NCBI GenBank assembly: GCA_030692925.1
Contig: JAUYBY010000057.1
Span: 1 to 51,975, forward strand
From: Candidatus Zixiibacteriota bacterium
GTDB lineage: Bacteria > Zixibacteria > MSB-5A5 > RBG-16-43-9
Direction: 5' to 3'
DNA: 51,975 nt
The notes under the pieces are model-generated. The model searched no databases. It was not told the DNA's origin and saw nothing but the letters and a program-made list of their open reading frames with translations. How positions within the stretch are numbered: the first letter of the stretch is position 1; each line of letters begins with the position of its first letter. Both the position numbers and the translations under genes were made by a program. Positions 1 to 8,437 of this stretch are shown in pieces.

Positions 1-242
1 TAGGTAAGGCGGTTATTGTAGCTAAAACCCCTGGGGTTATTGACTATGTAGAAGATGGGGAGAATGCTTTATTTTATGAACTGGCTAATCCCAATGATCT
101 AAGAGAAAAAATTGAGTTCCTCTTAAACAACCCAAGTGAAATCGAAAGATTGGGAGCAAACGCCAGAAAATCGGTCGAGTCGCACTATAACGAAAAAAAT
201 ATGGCACAAAATATTTATTTTGCCATTAAAGATCTATGTTAA
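1..242 (+). CDS. Glycosyltransferase, C-terminal fragment (5' end outside window)
   Basis: This reading frame is open from base 3 to the TAA at 240-242 and gives about 79 residues, beginning GKAVIVAKTPGVIDYVEDGE. The 'TPGVIDYVEDGENALFYELANPNDLREKIEFLL' type of pattern is the C-terminal nucleotide-sugar-binding half of GT-B glycosyltransferases (GT4-like), including the E-(x)n-G-N acidic region and the closing 'NPSEIERLGANAR' helix. The next gene ends with a closely similar stretch, so the two are probably paralogues in the same polysaccharide locus. The N-terminal acceptor half lies before the window, so substrate cannot be guessed. Confidence 0.8.
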   Translation, partial: GKAVIVAKTPGVIDYVEDGENALFYELANPNDLREKIEFLLNNPSEIERLGANARKSVESHYNEKNMAQNIYFAIKDLC

Positions 243-263
243 CAAAATTTAGTAAAAGGGGCT

Positions 264-1301
264 ATGAATAAGGTTTTGTTTCTTGATACGGAGCATAAAA
301 GATTCTCTTCAGTATTTTTTGAGGAGCTTTCATTAAAAGTGGGTGAGATGGATATTATCAAAATGAAAATGCCACCTTTCCATCTTAATTATGGGCCAAC
401 GTTTTTTTCTAAGATTACTCGAGTCTGGTTGCCATTTTTTCTATTTGCTATCAGGGGATTTCGAAAAGGTCTAAGGTATGATATTGTAGTCTCTTGGAGT
501 GGTGTAGTGGGCTTGTTTCTGGGATTTTTCAAGCTCATCTTTTTCCTAAATAAGCCCAAATTATTCGTCACCACTTTCATCTTCAGACCGAGAAAAAATA
601 AAATCGCGACTTCAATCCGTTTTTGGTTCTTTAAGGCCTGCGTGAAAAAAATGGATGGAATTATATGTCATTCAAGCGATGAGGCTAATTATTATAAGAC
701 TCTATTTCATCTGAACGATAATAAAATAAAGTTTGTTCCATATGGTATTGAGCTTCCAAAAGTTAATTTTCAAAATAACGGAGAAGAACCATATATAGCA
801 AGCGCGGGTAAAAGTAATCGTGACTATGAACTTCTAAAAACAGCAATAACTGGAATAGAAACAAAAGTGAAGATTTATTGTAGCCGCGATTATAAAGCAT
901 TAACGGATGATGAAAAAAATCCTAATCTGGAAGTACATTTTGATACTCCATTAAAAGAATTTCTTGAGGGTTTGAATAATGCACTTTTTGTAGTAATTCC
1001 TCTTAAATTTCCAGAGTTTTCATCAGGTCAGCTTGTTTTACTTCAGGCAATGGCATTGGGTAAAACAGTTATTGCTACTGATTGCTGGGGGACCAGAGAT
1101 TACATTAAACATATGGAGAATGGTATCTTAGTTGCGCCGGGTGATGAATTTGAACTGCGGGAGAAGATTCTCTATCTCTCAAGTAACCCAAGGGAGATTG
1201 AAAGAATGGGAAGAAACGCCAAAGAAACTGTGGAAGAATCTTTTAACATCCGTTCTTTTGCCTCAGCTATTGGGAACTATATAAAAGAGAGGGGTTGTTA
1301 A
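264..1301 (+). CDS. Glycosyltransferase, GT-B fold (GT4-like)
   Basis: The protein has 345 residues. The C-terminal half carries the GT4-type signature: 'FSSGQLVLLQAMALGKTVIA' and then 'GILVAPGDEFELREKILYL', which in this family bind the nucleotide-sugar donor. The N-terminal half is hydrophobic around residues 50-105, consistent with a membrane-associated acceptor domain. ATG 264 follows an AAAGGGG ribosome-binding site. It lies 21 bases after the upstream glycosyltransferase fragment, and its tail (residues about 300-340) resembles that fragment, suggesting duplication. The likely role is adding one sugar to a lipid-linked surface glycan at the cytoplasmic face. Donor and acceptor cannot be told from sequence. 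Confidence 0.85.
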   Translation: MNKVLFLDTEHKRFSSVFFEELSLKVGEMDIIKMKMPPFHLNYGPTFFSKITRVWLPFFLFAIRGFRKGLRYDIVVSWSGVVGLFLGFFKLIFFLNKPKLFVTTFIFRPRKNKIATSIRFWFFKACVKKMDGIICHSSDEANYYKTLFHLNDNKIKFVPYGIELPKVNFQNNGEEPYIASAGKSNRDYELLKTAITGIETKVKIYCSRDYKALTDDEKNPNLEVHFDTPLKEFLEGLNNALFVVIPLKFPEFSSGQLVLLQAMALGKTVIATDCWGTRDYIKHMENGILVAPGDEFELREKILYLSSNPREIERMGRNAKETVEESFNIRSFASAIGNYIKERGC

Positions 1302-2320
1302 TGGAAATGACTTTATCCACGTCAGAATACGTAAATTGCAACATCTGTGGGATAGATGAGGCCGAATTGGTTTTTGTAGCCAAAGAAAATCAATTCAACC
1401 TGGATGGGCATTTTAAAATAGTTAAATGTAAAAAATGCGGTTTGGTTTATGTGAATCCACGTCCTACTAAAGAAAATATAGGATTTTACTATCCAGAAGG
1501 AAAATACTATACACACTGTGAACCATCTAAAAACAAACCCTTGCGACATAAAATAAAGCGTTTAGTGATTAGGAGTATACCCGGATACGATACCAAGACA
1601 GGAAGATTTAAAAAACTTTTAGGAACCATCTTGGAGAAATTTTTATCCGGACAGATATGTAACATTGTTCCTTTCAAAGAAAACGGAAAGATTTTAGATG
1701 TTGGCTGTGGAAATGGGGAGATGATTGGTTGGATGGAAGAATATGGTTGGAAGACTTATGGAGTGGAAATTAGCAAAGAAGCATGTGAACAAGCGGAGAA
1801 GCAAGGTATACAGGTTTTCTATGGAGAATTACAGAATGCCCATTTCCCTTCAGAATTCTTTGATGTTATTACTGCGAACCAAGTCTTAGAACATGTGTAT
1901 GATCCCTTAGCTTTGCTGAAGGAATGCAATCGCATATTGAAAGAAGATGGCCTTCTGATTATAGGCTGCCCTAACTTTGGGTGTTTCGATAGCAGATTAT
2001 TTAGTAAAGATTGGTCAGCACTTCAAGTACCTACTCACCTTTATCATTTTACTCCTTCAACTCTGAACAGAATCCTTAAAACTGCAGGGTTTGAAATTAA
2101 TAAGTGGAAATTTAAAATTCCATTTCCCTTTTGCGATCAGCCCAGTATCAAAATCTATAAAGAAAACAATAAAAATATTTATTTAATACATCTGCTCAAA
2201 TTGATATTAAAGGCATTCTTGTTTAAAGGAATTAAATGGATTTTTAGTACGAATCGGGGCTCAAAATTTTCTGTAAATCTTAATGTGTATGCTTCAAAAA
2301 CTTCTGGAGGAGAATATTAA
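1301..2320 (+). CDS. SAM-dependent methyltransferase with N-terminal zinc ribbon
   Basis: Class I methyltransferase of about 339 residues. The N-terminus has two CxxC pairs ('CNICG' and 'CKKCG') followed by 'LVYVNPRP', a typical zinc-ribbon lead seen in glycan-cluster methyltransferases. The Rossmann SAM motif 'ILDVGCGNGEMIGWM' lies in the middle, with 'ITANQVLEHVYDP' as motif IV. I place the start at ATG 1301, not the TTG six bases upstream, because GAGGGG lies just before it. The ATG overlaps the previous stop by one base (TAATG), so the two genes are translationally coupled. It probably methylates a sugar or glycan intermediate; the target is unknown. Confidence 0.85.
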   Translation: MEMTLSTSEYVNCNICGIDEAELVFVAKENQFNLDGHFKIVKCKKCGLVYVNPRPTKENIGFYYPEGKYYTHCEPSKNKPLRHKIKRLVIRSIPGYDTKTGRFKKLLGTILEKFLSGQICNIVPFKENGKILDVGCGNGEMIGWMEEYGWKTYGVEISKEACEQAEKQGIQVFYGELQNAHFPSEFFDVITANQVLEHVYDPLALLKECNRILKEDGLLIIGCPNFGCFDSRLFSKDWSALQVPTHLYHFTPSTLNRILKTAGFEINKWKFKIPFPFCDQPSIKIYKENNKNIYLIHLLKLILKAFLFKGIKWIFSTNRGSKFSVNLNVYASKTSGGEY

Positions 2321-2485
2321 ATGAATCCTGTTATGGGTGAGCTAAAGCCAAAAACACAGTTGGAATATACTAATTGCGATCCTGAGGTGAAGAGAAATCT
2401 GATGATTGCCGATACAAAAAATCAGTGGGGGTTTAGTTTCTCCGAAAGAAAATTAGGGGGCGCTGATTTTCTCGAAAATTTTTGA
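2321..2485 (+). CDS. Small ORF of 54 codons, possible remnant of a truncated gene
   Basis: An ATG directly abuts the stop of the upstream methyltransferase, with GGAGGAG eleven bases before it, and reads MNPVMGELKPKTQLEYTNCD onward to TGA at 2483-2485. I do not recognise the product. The good ribosome-binding site, the operon position and the abrupt end at a hairpin-rich stretch suggest either a real tiny protein or the surviving N-terminus of a longer gene lost by deletion. Nothing in the sequence decides between these. Confidence 0.35.
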   Translation: MNPVMGELKPKTQLEYTNCDPEVKRNLMIADTKNQWGFSFSERKLGGADFLENF

Positions 2486-2569
2486 GAGTCGGTTTTTTTC
2501 AAAACCAGGGACGGAAACTTGAAGTTTCCTCGATTTGCATATCCTGAATACAAAGTTTGAGAAAATGAT
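2486..2569. repeat. Hairpin-containing spacer
   Basis: The 84-base spacer holds GGAAACTTGAAGTTTCC (2513-2529), a perfect stem with an internal CTTGAAG. It resembles the inner hairpins of the dispersed repeats elsewhere in the window. A poly-T run (2495-2501) lies before it. I see no good promoter or gene. Confidence 0.5.
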
Positions 2570-3808
2570 ATGAAGATTTTATTTGTGAACAAATACTATC
2601 ATCCCAGCGGGGGACCGGAGACGGTTATGTTGCAGTCCAAGGAGAAGTTGGAATCCTTGGGGAATGAGGTTATCCTTTTCTCGATGCAGCACCCCAGGAA
2701 TCTTGAGACATGCTATTCTAAATACTTTGTCTGCAATGCGGATTATAATAACTCTAACTCCTTCTTCAATAAAGCCAAAATGTCTCTGAACATCTTCTAC
2801 TCTCTGGAAGCCAAGAAGAAAATGGAACTCCTTTTAGAGGAGGAAAAACCGGATTTAGCTCATCTGCACAATATCTATCACCAGATCTCCCCTTCCATTC
2901 TTCCAGTTTTGAAGAAAAAGGGGGTTCCTGTGGTTATGACCTTGCACGATTTTAAACTGGTCTGTCCTAATTATACTTTTCTGCGGAAGGGGGACCCCTG
3001 CGAGAGCTGTGAAGGAAAGCATTTTTACAGGGCGGTAATCCATAAATGTGTGAAAAATTCTTACTGGAAAAGTTTAGTCTGCGCTGTAGAAATGTATTTG
3101 CATAAAATCCTTAGAATATATGAAAGTGTAGATCGTTTTATTGTGTTAAGTCAATTCTCCAAAGAGAGATTCATTAGCTATGGTTTGCCAGAAGATAAAC
3201 TAACATTTTTACCCAACTATATAGAGATACCCTCTTTACCAAAAAGTGAAGCACAGGAAAGATACATACTATTCTTTGGTAGGCTTTCAGATAAAAATGG
3301 GATATTTACTTTAATAAAAGCAATGAAACGACTTCTTGAAATTAAGCTTTTGGTTTTGGGTGAAGGTGAACAGAAAGAGCTTATCCAGAATTATATTAGA
3401 GAGAATAAGATGGAAAATGTTCAAATTCTTGGTTTTAAAAAAGGAGAGGAACTCAGAAAGCTGATTCGTGAGTCATCTTTTACTGTATTTCCTAATCACT
3501 ATTATCACCTTTGTCCAATGACGATTCTGGAGTCCTTTGGTTTCGGAAAGCCAGTTATCGGCTCGAATTTAGGAAGCGTTCCGGAGCTAATCGAGGATGG
3601 GGTAAACGGGCTTTTGTTTGAGCCGAAGAATGTGGACGATCTGGCGGACAAGATCAGATACTTATTTCATCACCCGCTTTTAGCAGAGAAAATGGGGATT
3701 TCTGCCAGGAAAAAAGTGGAGGAGAAATATTCAGAGGAGGAGTATTATAAAAAGCTTTTAGGCTTGTACGATAGCCTTATTAAGAACGGGGGCACAAAGA
3801 ATGTTTAA
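2570..3808 (+). CDS. Glycosyltransferase family 4
   Basis: The protein has 412 residues and a full GT4 layout. 'NKYYHPSGGPETVML' at the N-terminus is the glycine-rich acceptor loop. 'HLHNIYHQISPSILP' and 'VVMTLHDFKLVCPNY' follow. A CxxC pair ('CESCEG') sits near residue 146. The C-terminal domain starts at 'ILFFGRLSDKNGIFTLIKAM' and contains 'PMTILESFGFGKPVIGS' with the conserved donor-binding E. Only weak Shine-Dalgarno pairing is visible. The last eight bases overlap the radical SAM gene downstream, so the two are coupled. Likely a cytoplasmic enzyme extending a surface polysaccharide; sugar specificity unknown. Confidence 0.9.
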   Translation: MKILFVNKYYHPSGGPETVMLQSKEKLESLGNEVILFSMQHPRNLETCYSKYFVCNADYNNSNSFFNKAKMSLNIFYSLEAKKKMELLLEEEKPDLAHLHNIYHQISPSILPVLKKKGVPVVMTLHDFKLVCPNYTFLRKGDPCESCEGKHFYRAVIHKCVKNSYWKSLVCAVEMYLHKILRIYESVDRFIVLSQFSKERFISYGLPEDKLTFLPNYIEIPSLPKSEAQERYILFFGRLSDKNGIFTLIKAMKRLLEIKLLVLGEGEQKELIQNYIRENKMENVQILGFKKGEELRKLIRESSFTVFPNHYYHLCPMTILESFGFGKPVIGSNLGSVPELIEDGVNGLLFEPKNVDDLADKIRYLFHHPLLAEKMGISARKKVEEKYSEEEYYKKLLGLYDSLIKNGGTKNV

Positions 3809-4880
3809 AAACACGGAACTGGCAATAATGCCGACTTTCAGATGTAATGCTCATTGCCAGATGTGCCATATCTGGCAGTATCCGAGCAGAAGGGAAGAGG
3901 AGATAGCCCTTGACGACCTGGATAAACTTCCGCAAGGTTTTGCCCGCATCAATCTCGGCGGAGGCGAGCCTACCCTGAGGAAAGATATACTGGAAATGGC
4001 GGACCTTCTTTCAAAAAAGACCAAACATCTGGAGATCAGCACCAATGGCTATTTTACCGATAAATTAGTTTCCATTGCCAGGAAACATCCGGATATCAGG
4101 ATAAGGATAAGTTTAGAAGGACTGCCCAGGAAAAATGATGAGATTCGCGGTATAAGAAACGGGTTCGACCGGGCAATGAGGAGTATGCTCAAACTCAAAC
4201 AAGCAGGGATAAAAGACATCGGCTTTGCCATAACCATCTCCCATCGAAATGCGGAAGAGCTGGTGGATTTATATCATCTGTGTGCTTCTATGGGAGTTGA
4301 GTTCAGCCAGTGCGTGGTGCACGATGCCTGGCAGTTCCGGGTGCCTTACAATGTAATTGAGAATAAAACCGAAGTTATAAGCCAGATAAAACATTTCATC
4401 CGGGAATTACTCCTTTCAAAAAGAAAAGACCTATCTCTGAAAGTCAAAGATTGGTTTCGGGCTTATCTTAACCGGGGATTTATAAATTTCATCCGGGGCG
4501 ACCAGAGGCTTCTTCCCTGTGGGGCTGGAACGGATATAGTCTTCATTGATCCGTATGGGGAAGTTTATCCTTGCAACGCCCTTAAGAAATCGATGGGGAA
4601 TATAAAACAGAAAAGTTTTGAGGAGATCTGGAACGGCTTTCAGGCACAGAAAGCCAGAAAAATGGTCTCTGAATGTAAGGATAATTGCTGGATGGTCGGA
4701 ACTTCCAGACCCGCGATGAGAAAAAATATCCTGAAGCCCAGCATTTGGGTATTAAAGAACAAGCTAAGGTTACTTTTTAGGAAAGACGTAATCTGGAATA
4801 TGGAGGATAAGCTTGATTTCTCAGAAAAAGAAGAAATTAAAGATAAAGAAGAAAACCCTTATCAGTTGATACATTCTTAG
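3801..4880 (+). CDS. Radical SAM protein with SPASM domain
   Basis: The protein has 359 residues. C15-x3-C19-x2-C22 ('FRCNAHCQMC') is the radical SAM [4Fe-4S] motif, and 'NLGGGEPTLRKDIL' is the SAM-binding GGE region. A C-terminal SPASM-type segment has C240, C258, C292 and C296, including 'FIDPYGEVYPCNALKKSMGN', which in the family binds auxiliary Fe-S clusters. It overlaps the upstream glycosyltransferase by eight bases and lies nine bases before a methyltransferase. SPASM proteins modify peptides or do dehydrogenations; in polysaccharide loci related proteins act on sugars or are uncharacterised. The role here is inferred only from context. Confidence 0.85.
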   Translation: MFKNTELAIMPTFRCNAHCQMCHIWQYPSRREEEIALDDLDKLPQGFARINLGGGEPTLRKDILEMADLLSKKTKHLEISTNGYFTDKLVSIARKHPDIRIRISLEGLPRKNDEIRGIRNGFDRAMRSMLKLKQAGIKDIGFAITISHRNAEELVDLYHLCASMGVEFSQCVVHDAWQFRVPYNVIENKTEVISQIKHFIRELLLSKRKDLSLKVKDWFRAYLNRGFINFIRGDQRLLPCGAGTDIVFIDPYGEVYPCNALKKSMGNIKQKSFEEIWNGFQAQKARKMVSECKDNCWMVGTSRPAMRKNILKPSIWVLKNKLRLLFRKDVIWNMEDKLDFSEKEEIKDKEENPYQLIHS

Positions 4881-4889
4881 GAGAGAAAA

Positions 4890-5795
4890 ATGGAAAAGGA
4901 TTTTTGCCAATTGTGTGGTAAGGATGATTTTGAAGAAATTCCAGTTAGACATACCTTTAATGATTACAATTATAATTTAATCCATTGCAACAATTGCAAT
5001 CTTATCACCGTTGACCCAATGCCTTCGTCAGAGACAGTAAAAAGTTTTTATCGTGATGAATACTTTGAGAAAGATTATAGATGTGGAGTTAAAAGTCATA
5101 GCTACTATGAAGAGGAATCCGCTGCAATTGAGAAAGCAAATCAAGTGTTACCTATTGTGAAGAATTTGAAGCCGCAAGGAACTCTTTTAGAAATTGGGTG
5201 TGCAGGAGGAACTTTTTTGGATCAGGCTTCAAAGAAAGGCTATCAAACGATGGGGGTAGAAGTCTCCACATCAATGAGTCAGAAAGCCTCAGAGCTTTAC
5301 GGGGTAAAGGTGAGACAAGGAGACTTTGAGGAATTGGAATTTATGGATGAGTCGTTTGACATAGTTTGCATGTTTGATGTGTTTGAGCACCTCAGAGAGC
5401 CAAGGAAGGCTTTAGAGAAAATCTATAAGATTTTGAAACACACGGGGATAGTTGTAATAGATGTTCCAACTACAAAGAATGCCTTGGCCTTCAAGCTTTC
5501 TGTAAATCTTCTAAAGATTTTTAAAAAGACAAGAAGGATTTCATCGCCCCCTTATCATCTTTATGAGTATCTTCCTAACACACTTCAAGGTTTTATGAGC
5601 CAGGTTGGGTTTAAGCCATGTGAGGTACGAAAATATGCAACGCCTCCTTGGAAATACTTAAACGAAGATGAGTCTAAGATCAAAAAGTTAGTATTGGGCA
5701 CAGTAAGATATTTGAACTATTTCTTGAGCATAACTTTCAAGATCTACACTGATAGGTTGTTGGTCATTGCTAAAAAAGGAGATGACCAAGAATGA
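4890..5795 (+). CDS. SAM-dependent methyltransferase with N-terminal zinc ribbon
   Basis: The protein has 301 residues. It has the same plan as the methyltransferase at 1301: N-terminal 'CQLCG' and 'CNNCNLITVDPMP' pairs, then the SAM motif 'LLEIGCAGGTFLDQA', and 'CMFDVFEHLREPRKAL' for motif IV. A GAGAG Shine-Dalgarno precedes ATG 4890. Its end overlaps the epimerase gene (ATGA). It is likely a sugar or glycan methyltransferase of the same locus. The two methyltransferases are clearly related but not near-identical, which suggests different target positions. Confidence 0.85.
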   Translation: MEKDFCQLCGKDDFEEIPVRHTFNDYNYNLIHCNNCNLITVDPMPSSETVKSFYRDEYFEKDYRCGVKSHSYYEEESAAIEKANQVLPIVKNLKPQGTLLEIGCAGGTFLDQASKKGYQTMGVEVSTSMSQKASELYGVKVRQGDFEELEFMDESFDIVCMFDVFEHLREPRKALEKIYKILKHTGIVVIDVPTTKNALAFKLSVNLLKIFKKTRRISSPPYHLYEYLPNTLQGFMSQVGFKPCEVRKYATPPWKYLNEDESKIKKLVLGTVRYLNYFLSITFKIYTDRLLVIAKKGDDQE

Positions 5796-6751
5796 GATAT
5801 TTCGTTACCGGCGGAGCAGGTTTTATTGGTAGTCATTTGGTGGACAGGTTAATCCACCAGGGTGAGGTTACAGTATATGATAACCTCTCCTCTGGAAAGA
5901 TTGAATTCATCTCCCAGCATTTTGGCAAGCCGAATTTTAGTTTTATCCAGAAAGACCTTCTGGATTTAGATGATCTGAAAGAGCTGATGAAGGGTCACTC
6001 AATAGTCTTCCATTTAGCCGCTAATCCAGATGCTCGTTTGGGGATTGAAGATACAACTCTTGATCTGAAACAAGAAACTTTAGCTACCTACAACGTCCTG
6101 GAGGCTATGAGGGTGAATGGAATAAAAAAGATTGTTTTCTCCTCCTCCGGCACAATCTATGGGGAGACACCAGTGATTCCCCTGCCTGAAGAGTATGGTC
6201 CGGTTCTGCCCATCTCTTTGTACGGCGCAGCTAAACTTGCCTGCGAGGGTTTGATCTCTGCTTTCTGCCATACTTTTGAGATGCAGTCCTGGATTTTCAG
6301 GTTCTCCAATATCATTGGTCCCAGGGGAACCCACGGAGTAATATTTGACTTCATTCACAAGCTCAAAGAAAATCCTGAGGAGCTGGAGATTTTAGGGAAT
6401 GGGACCCAGGAGAAACCTTATCTATCAGTCGAGGACTGCGTGGAGGGGATCCTGTTTGGCTTGAAAAACTCATCTGAAAAAGTAAACCTTTACAACTTAG
6501 GGTGTGAATCGACCACCGACGTTAAAACCATAGCTAAAATGGTGACAGAACAGATGGGCTTGGAAAAGGTCAGGTTTAAATATACCGGAGGAGACCGCGG
6601 CTGGAAAGGGGATGTTCCGCAGGTGAGGTTCAATATCGAAAAGATGAAAAAATTAGGCTGGAAACCGACCCTCTCTTCGGATCAGGCAGTTTTGAGCACA
6701 ATAAAAAGCTTAATTCAGGAGATACTGGAGGAAAAAGTATGCAGATGGTAA
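5792..6751 (+). CDS. NAD-dependent sugar epimerase/dehydratase (extended SDR)
   Basis: The protein has 319 residues. The N-terminal 'VTGGAGFIGSHL' (G7xxG10xxG13) binds NAD. The catalytic pair is Y144-x3-K148 ('SLYGAAK'), with the upstream 'FSSSGTIYGE' serine region. This is the nucleotide-sugar 4-epimerase/dehydratase branch (GalE/RfbB-like). Length and motifs fit a UDP- or GDP-sugar epimerase. It starts in an ATGA overlap and its end overlaps the nucleotidyltransferase gene, placing it in the heptose sub-operon. It may act on the activated heptose made by the next genes, as a heptose-modifying epimerase, but that is inference. Confidence 0.85.
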   Translation: MRYFVTGGAGFIGSHLVDRLIHQGEVTVYDNLSSGKIEFISQHFGKPNFSFIQKDLLDLDDLKELMKGHSIVFHLAANPDARLGIEDTTLDLKQETLATYNVLEAMRVNGIKKIVFSSSGTIYGETPVIPLPEEYGPVLPISLYGAAKLACEGLISAFCHTFEMQSWIFRFSNIIGPRGTHGVIFDFIHKLKENPEELEILGNGTQEKPYLSVEDCVEGILFGLKNSSEKVNLYNLGCESTTDVKTIAKMVTEQMGLEKVRFKYTGGDRGWKGDVPQVRFNIEKMKKLGWKPTLSSDQAVLSTIKSLIQEILEEKVCRW

Positions 6752-7452
6752 TCCTGGCAGGAGGATTAGCCACAAGGCTAAGGCCCTTGACTTTAAAATT
6801 GCCCAAATTAATGCTTCAGATAAAAGGGCGACCTTTTTTGGAATATCAACTGGAGCTTTTAAAGGAGTATGAGATAAAGGATATCCTCCTTTGCGTGGGA
6901 TATAAGGGTGAGTTGATCAAAAATCATTTCGGAGATGGCAGAAAATTCGGGGTGAATCTTTCTTACAGTTTTGATGGAGACAAACTCTTAGGCACAGCTG
7001 GTGCTTTGAAAAAAGCCTATAAGCTCTTAAATGAAAATTTCTTCCTGATGTATGGGGACTCCTATCTCCCTTACGATTATCAGAAAATTGAGGAGTCCTT
7101 CAAAAGGTCAGATAAACTTTCATTAATGGTCGCTTATAGGAATCAAAACAGATTTGATAAGAGTAACCTCTTAATCCAGGACGGCATGATAAAGCTTTAT
7201 GATAAAACTCTCAGGGGCGAAAAGTTAGAATACATCGACGCCGGGCTTTCCATCCTTAAAAAAGAGGTCTTGAATTTAGTGCCTGAGGAGGAGCCTTATG
7301 ACTTAGAGGAACTCTATAGAACTCTCATTTCCGAAGAGGAGATGTCAGCTTTTGAAGTAAAGCAGAGGTTTTACCAGATAGGCTCTTTTGAGGGGTTCGA
7401 GGAATTCAAAAATTTAGTAGAAAAGGGGGAGAGAATTTATGATCGTCACTAG
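6739..7452 (+). CDS. hddC: Sugar-1-phosphate nucleotidyltransferase, likely heptose-1-phosphate guanylyltransferase
   Basis: The protein has 237 residues. The nucleotidyltransferase signature GGLATRLRPLT lies at residues 8-18, followed by the PK dipeptide. 'LLGTAGALKKAYKLL' and 'FLMYGDSY' supply the Mg/substrate Asp. Length and motif spelling match HddC-like enzymes, which activate D-glycero-alpha-D-manno-heptose 1-phosphate to the GDP form. The assignment rests mainly on context: the three other enzymes of that pathway follow immediately. The gene overlaps the epimerase upstream and the kinase downstream by 13-14 bases each, so the genes are tightly coupled. A different NDP-hexose pyrophosphorylase would be the alternative. 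Confidence 0.75.
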   Translation: MQMVILAGGLATRLRPLTLKLPKLMLQIKGRPFLEYQLELLKEYEIKDILLCVGYKGELIKNHFGDGRKFGVNLSYSFDGDKLLGTAGALKKAYKLLNENFFLMYGDSYLPYDYQKIEESFKRSDKLSLMVAYRNQNRFDKSNLLIQDGMIKLYDKTLRGEKLEYIDAGLSILKKEVLNLVPEEEPYDLEELYRTLISEEEMSAFEVKQRFYQIGSFEGFEEFKNLVEKGERIYDRH

Positions 7453-8422
7453 GACACCGGTAAGGATACCTCTGGGTGGGGGAGGCACAGACCTTCCTTC
7501 CTACTACACCCAGTATGGCGGGTTTTTAATCAGCGCTGCCATAGACAAGTATATTTACATCACCGTGAACAAAAGATTCGAGAAAAGTATACGGGTAAGC
7601 TATTCCTCAACTGAGATTGCTGATTCGTTCGATGACATCAAACATCCGATTGTCAGGGAGGCATTAAAGCACCTGAAGATAGACTCAGGGATCGAGATCA
7701 CCTCCATAGCTGATGTCCCGTCCAACACGGGATTGGGAAGCTCCTCCTCTTTCACAGTAGGTCTGCTGAACGCCCTTCATACCTACAAGAATGAAAAGGT
7801 TAATGCAAAAGAGCTGGCTGAGGAAGCTTGCTATATCGAAATCGAGCTGCTGAAGGAGCCGATCGGAAAGCAGGACCAGTATGCGGCCGCTTTCGGAGGG
7901 ATTATCTGCCTGGAGATTGACAGATTAGGGAGCGTTAAAACGATTCCCTTGAAATTGTCAGAGGATTCTTTAGACCAGTTGGAGAGTAATACTTTGCTAT
8001 TCTACACTGGGATAAAAAGGTCTGCCTCAGAGGTTTTGGGTTCTCAGAATAAAAATGCCAGCCTGAATCAGGAAAAGGTTGTCCAGGGAATGCACCAGAT
8101 CAAAAAGATTGGCCTGGAGATAAAGGAGGCATTTGAAAAAGAGGATCTGGAGACTTTTGGAAAACTCTTAGACCAGCACTGGCAAATCAAGAAAACTCTT
8201 TCAGACAAAATAACCCAGGATAAGATAGATCAGTGGTATGAGGTAGCTAAAAAAAATGGAGCCTTAGGAGGAAAGTTGATGGGAGCAGGTGGAGGAGGGT
8301 TCTTTATGTTTTACTGTAATAACGGGAAAAACGGGTTCAGAAAAACAATGGAACAGGAGGAGCTAAAAGAGATGAGGTTCAGATTAGACTTTGATGGCTC
8401 AAAAGTCCTGGTAAACATCTAA
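7439..8422 (+). CDS. hddA: GHMP kinase, likely D-glycero-alpha-D-manno-heptose 7-phosphate kinase
   Basis: The protein has 327 residues. N-terminal 'TPVRIPLGGGGTDLPSYY' is the substrate-binding motif of HddA/FKP-type GHMP kinases. 'VPSNTGLGSSSSFTVGLLNAL' is the glycine/serine-rich ATP loop, split here as residues around 92-112. 'GKLMGAGGGGFFMF' is the C-terminal GHMP motif 3. In the family it phosphorylates heptose 7-phosphate at C1 to the 1,7-bisphosphate with alpha anomeric specificity, which leads to GDP-heptose rather than ADP-heptose. Between hddC-like and gmhA-like genes this function is well supported. Confidence 0.85.
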   Translation: MIVTRTPVRIPLGGGGTDLPSYYTQYGGFLISAAIDKYIYITVNKRFEKSIRVSYSSTEIADSFDDIKHPIVREALKHLKIDSGIEITSIADVPSNTGLGSSSSFTVGLLNALHTYKNEKVNAKELAEEACYIEIELLKEPIGKQDQYAAAFGGIICLEIDRLGSVKTIPLKLSEDSLDQLESNTLLFYTGIKRSASEVLGSQNKNASLNQEKVVQGMHQIKKIGLEIKEAFEKEDLETFGKLLDQHWQIKKTLSDKITQDKIDQWYEVAKKNGALGGKLMGAGGGGFFMFYCNNGKNGFRKTMEQEELKEMRFRLDFDGSKVLVNI

Positions 8423-8437
8423 AAAGGGGGGAAAGAA

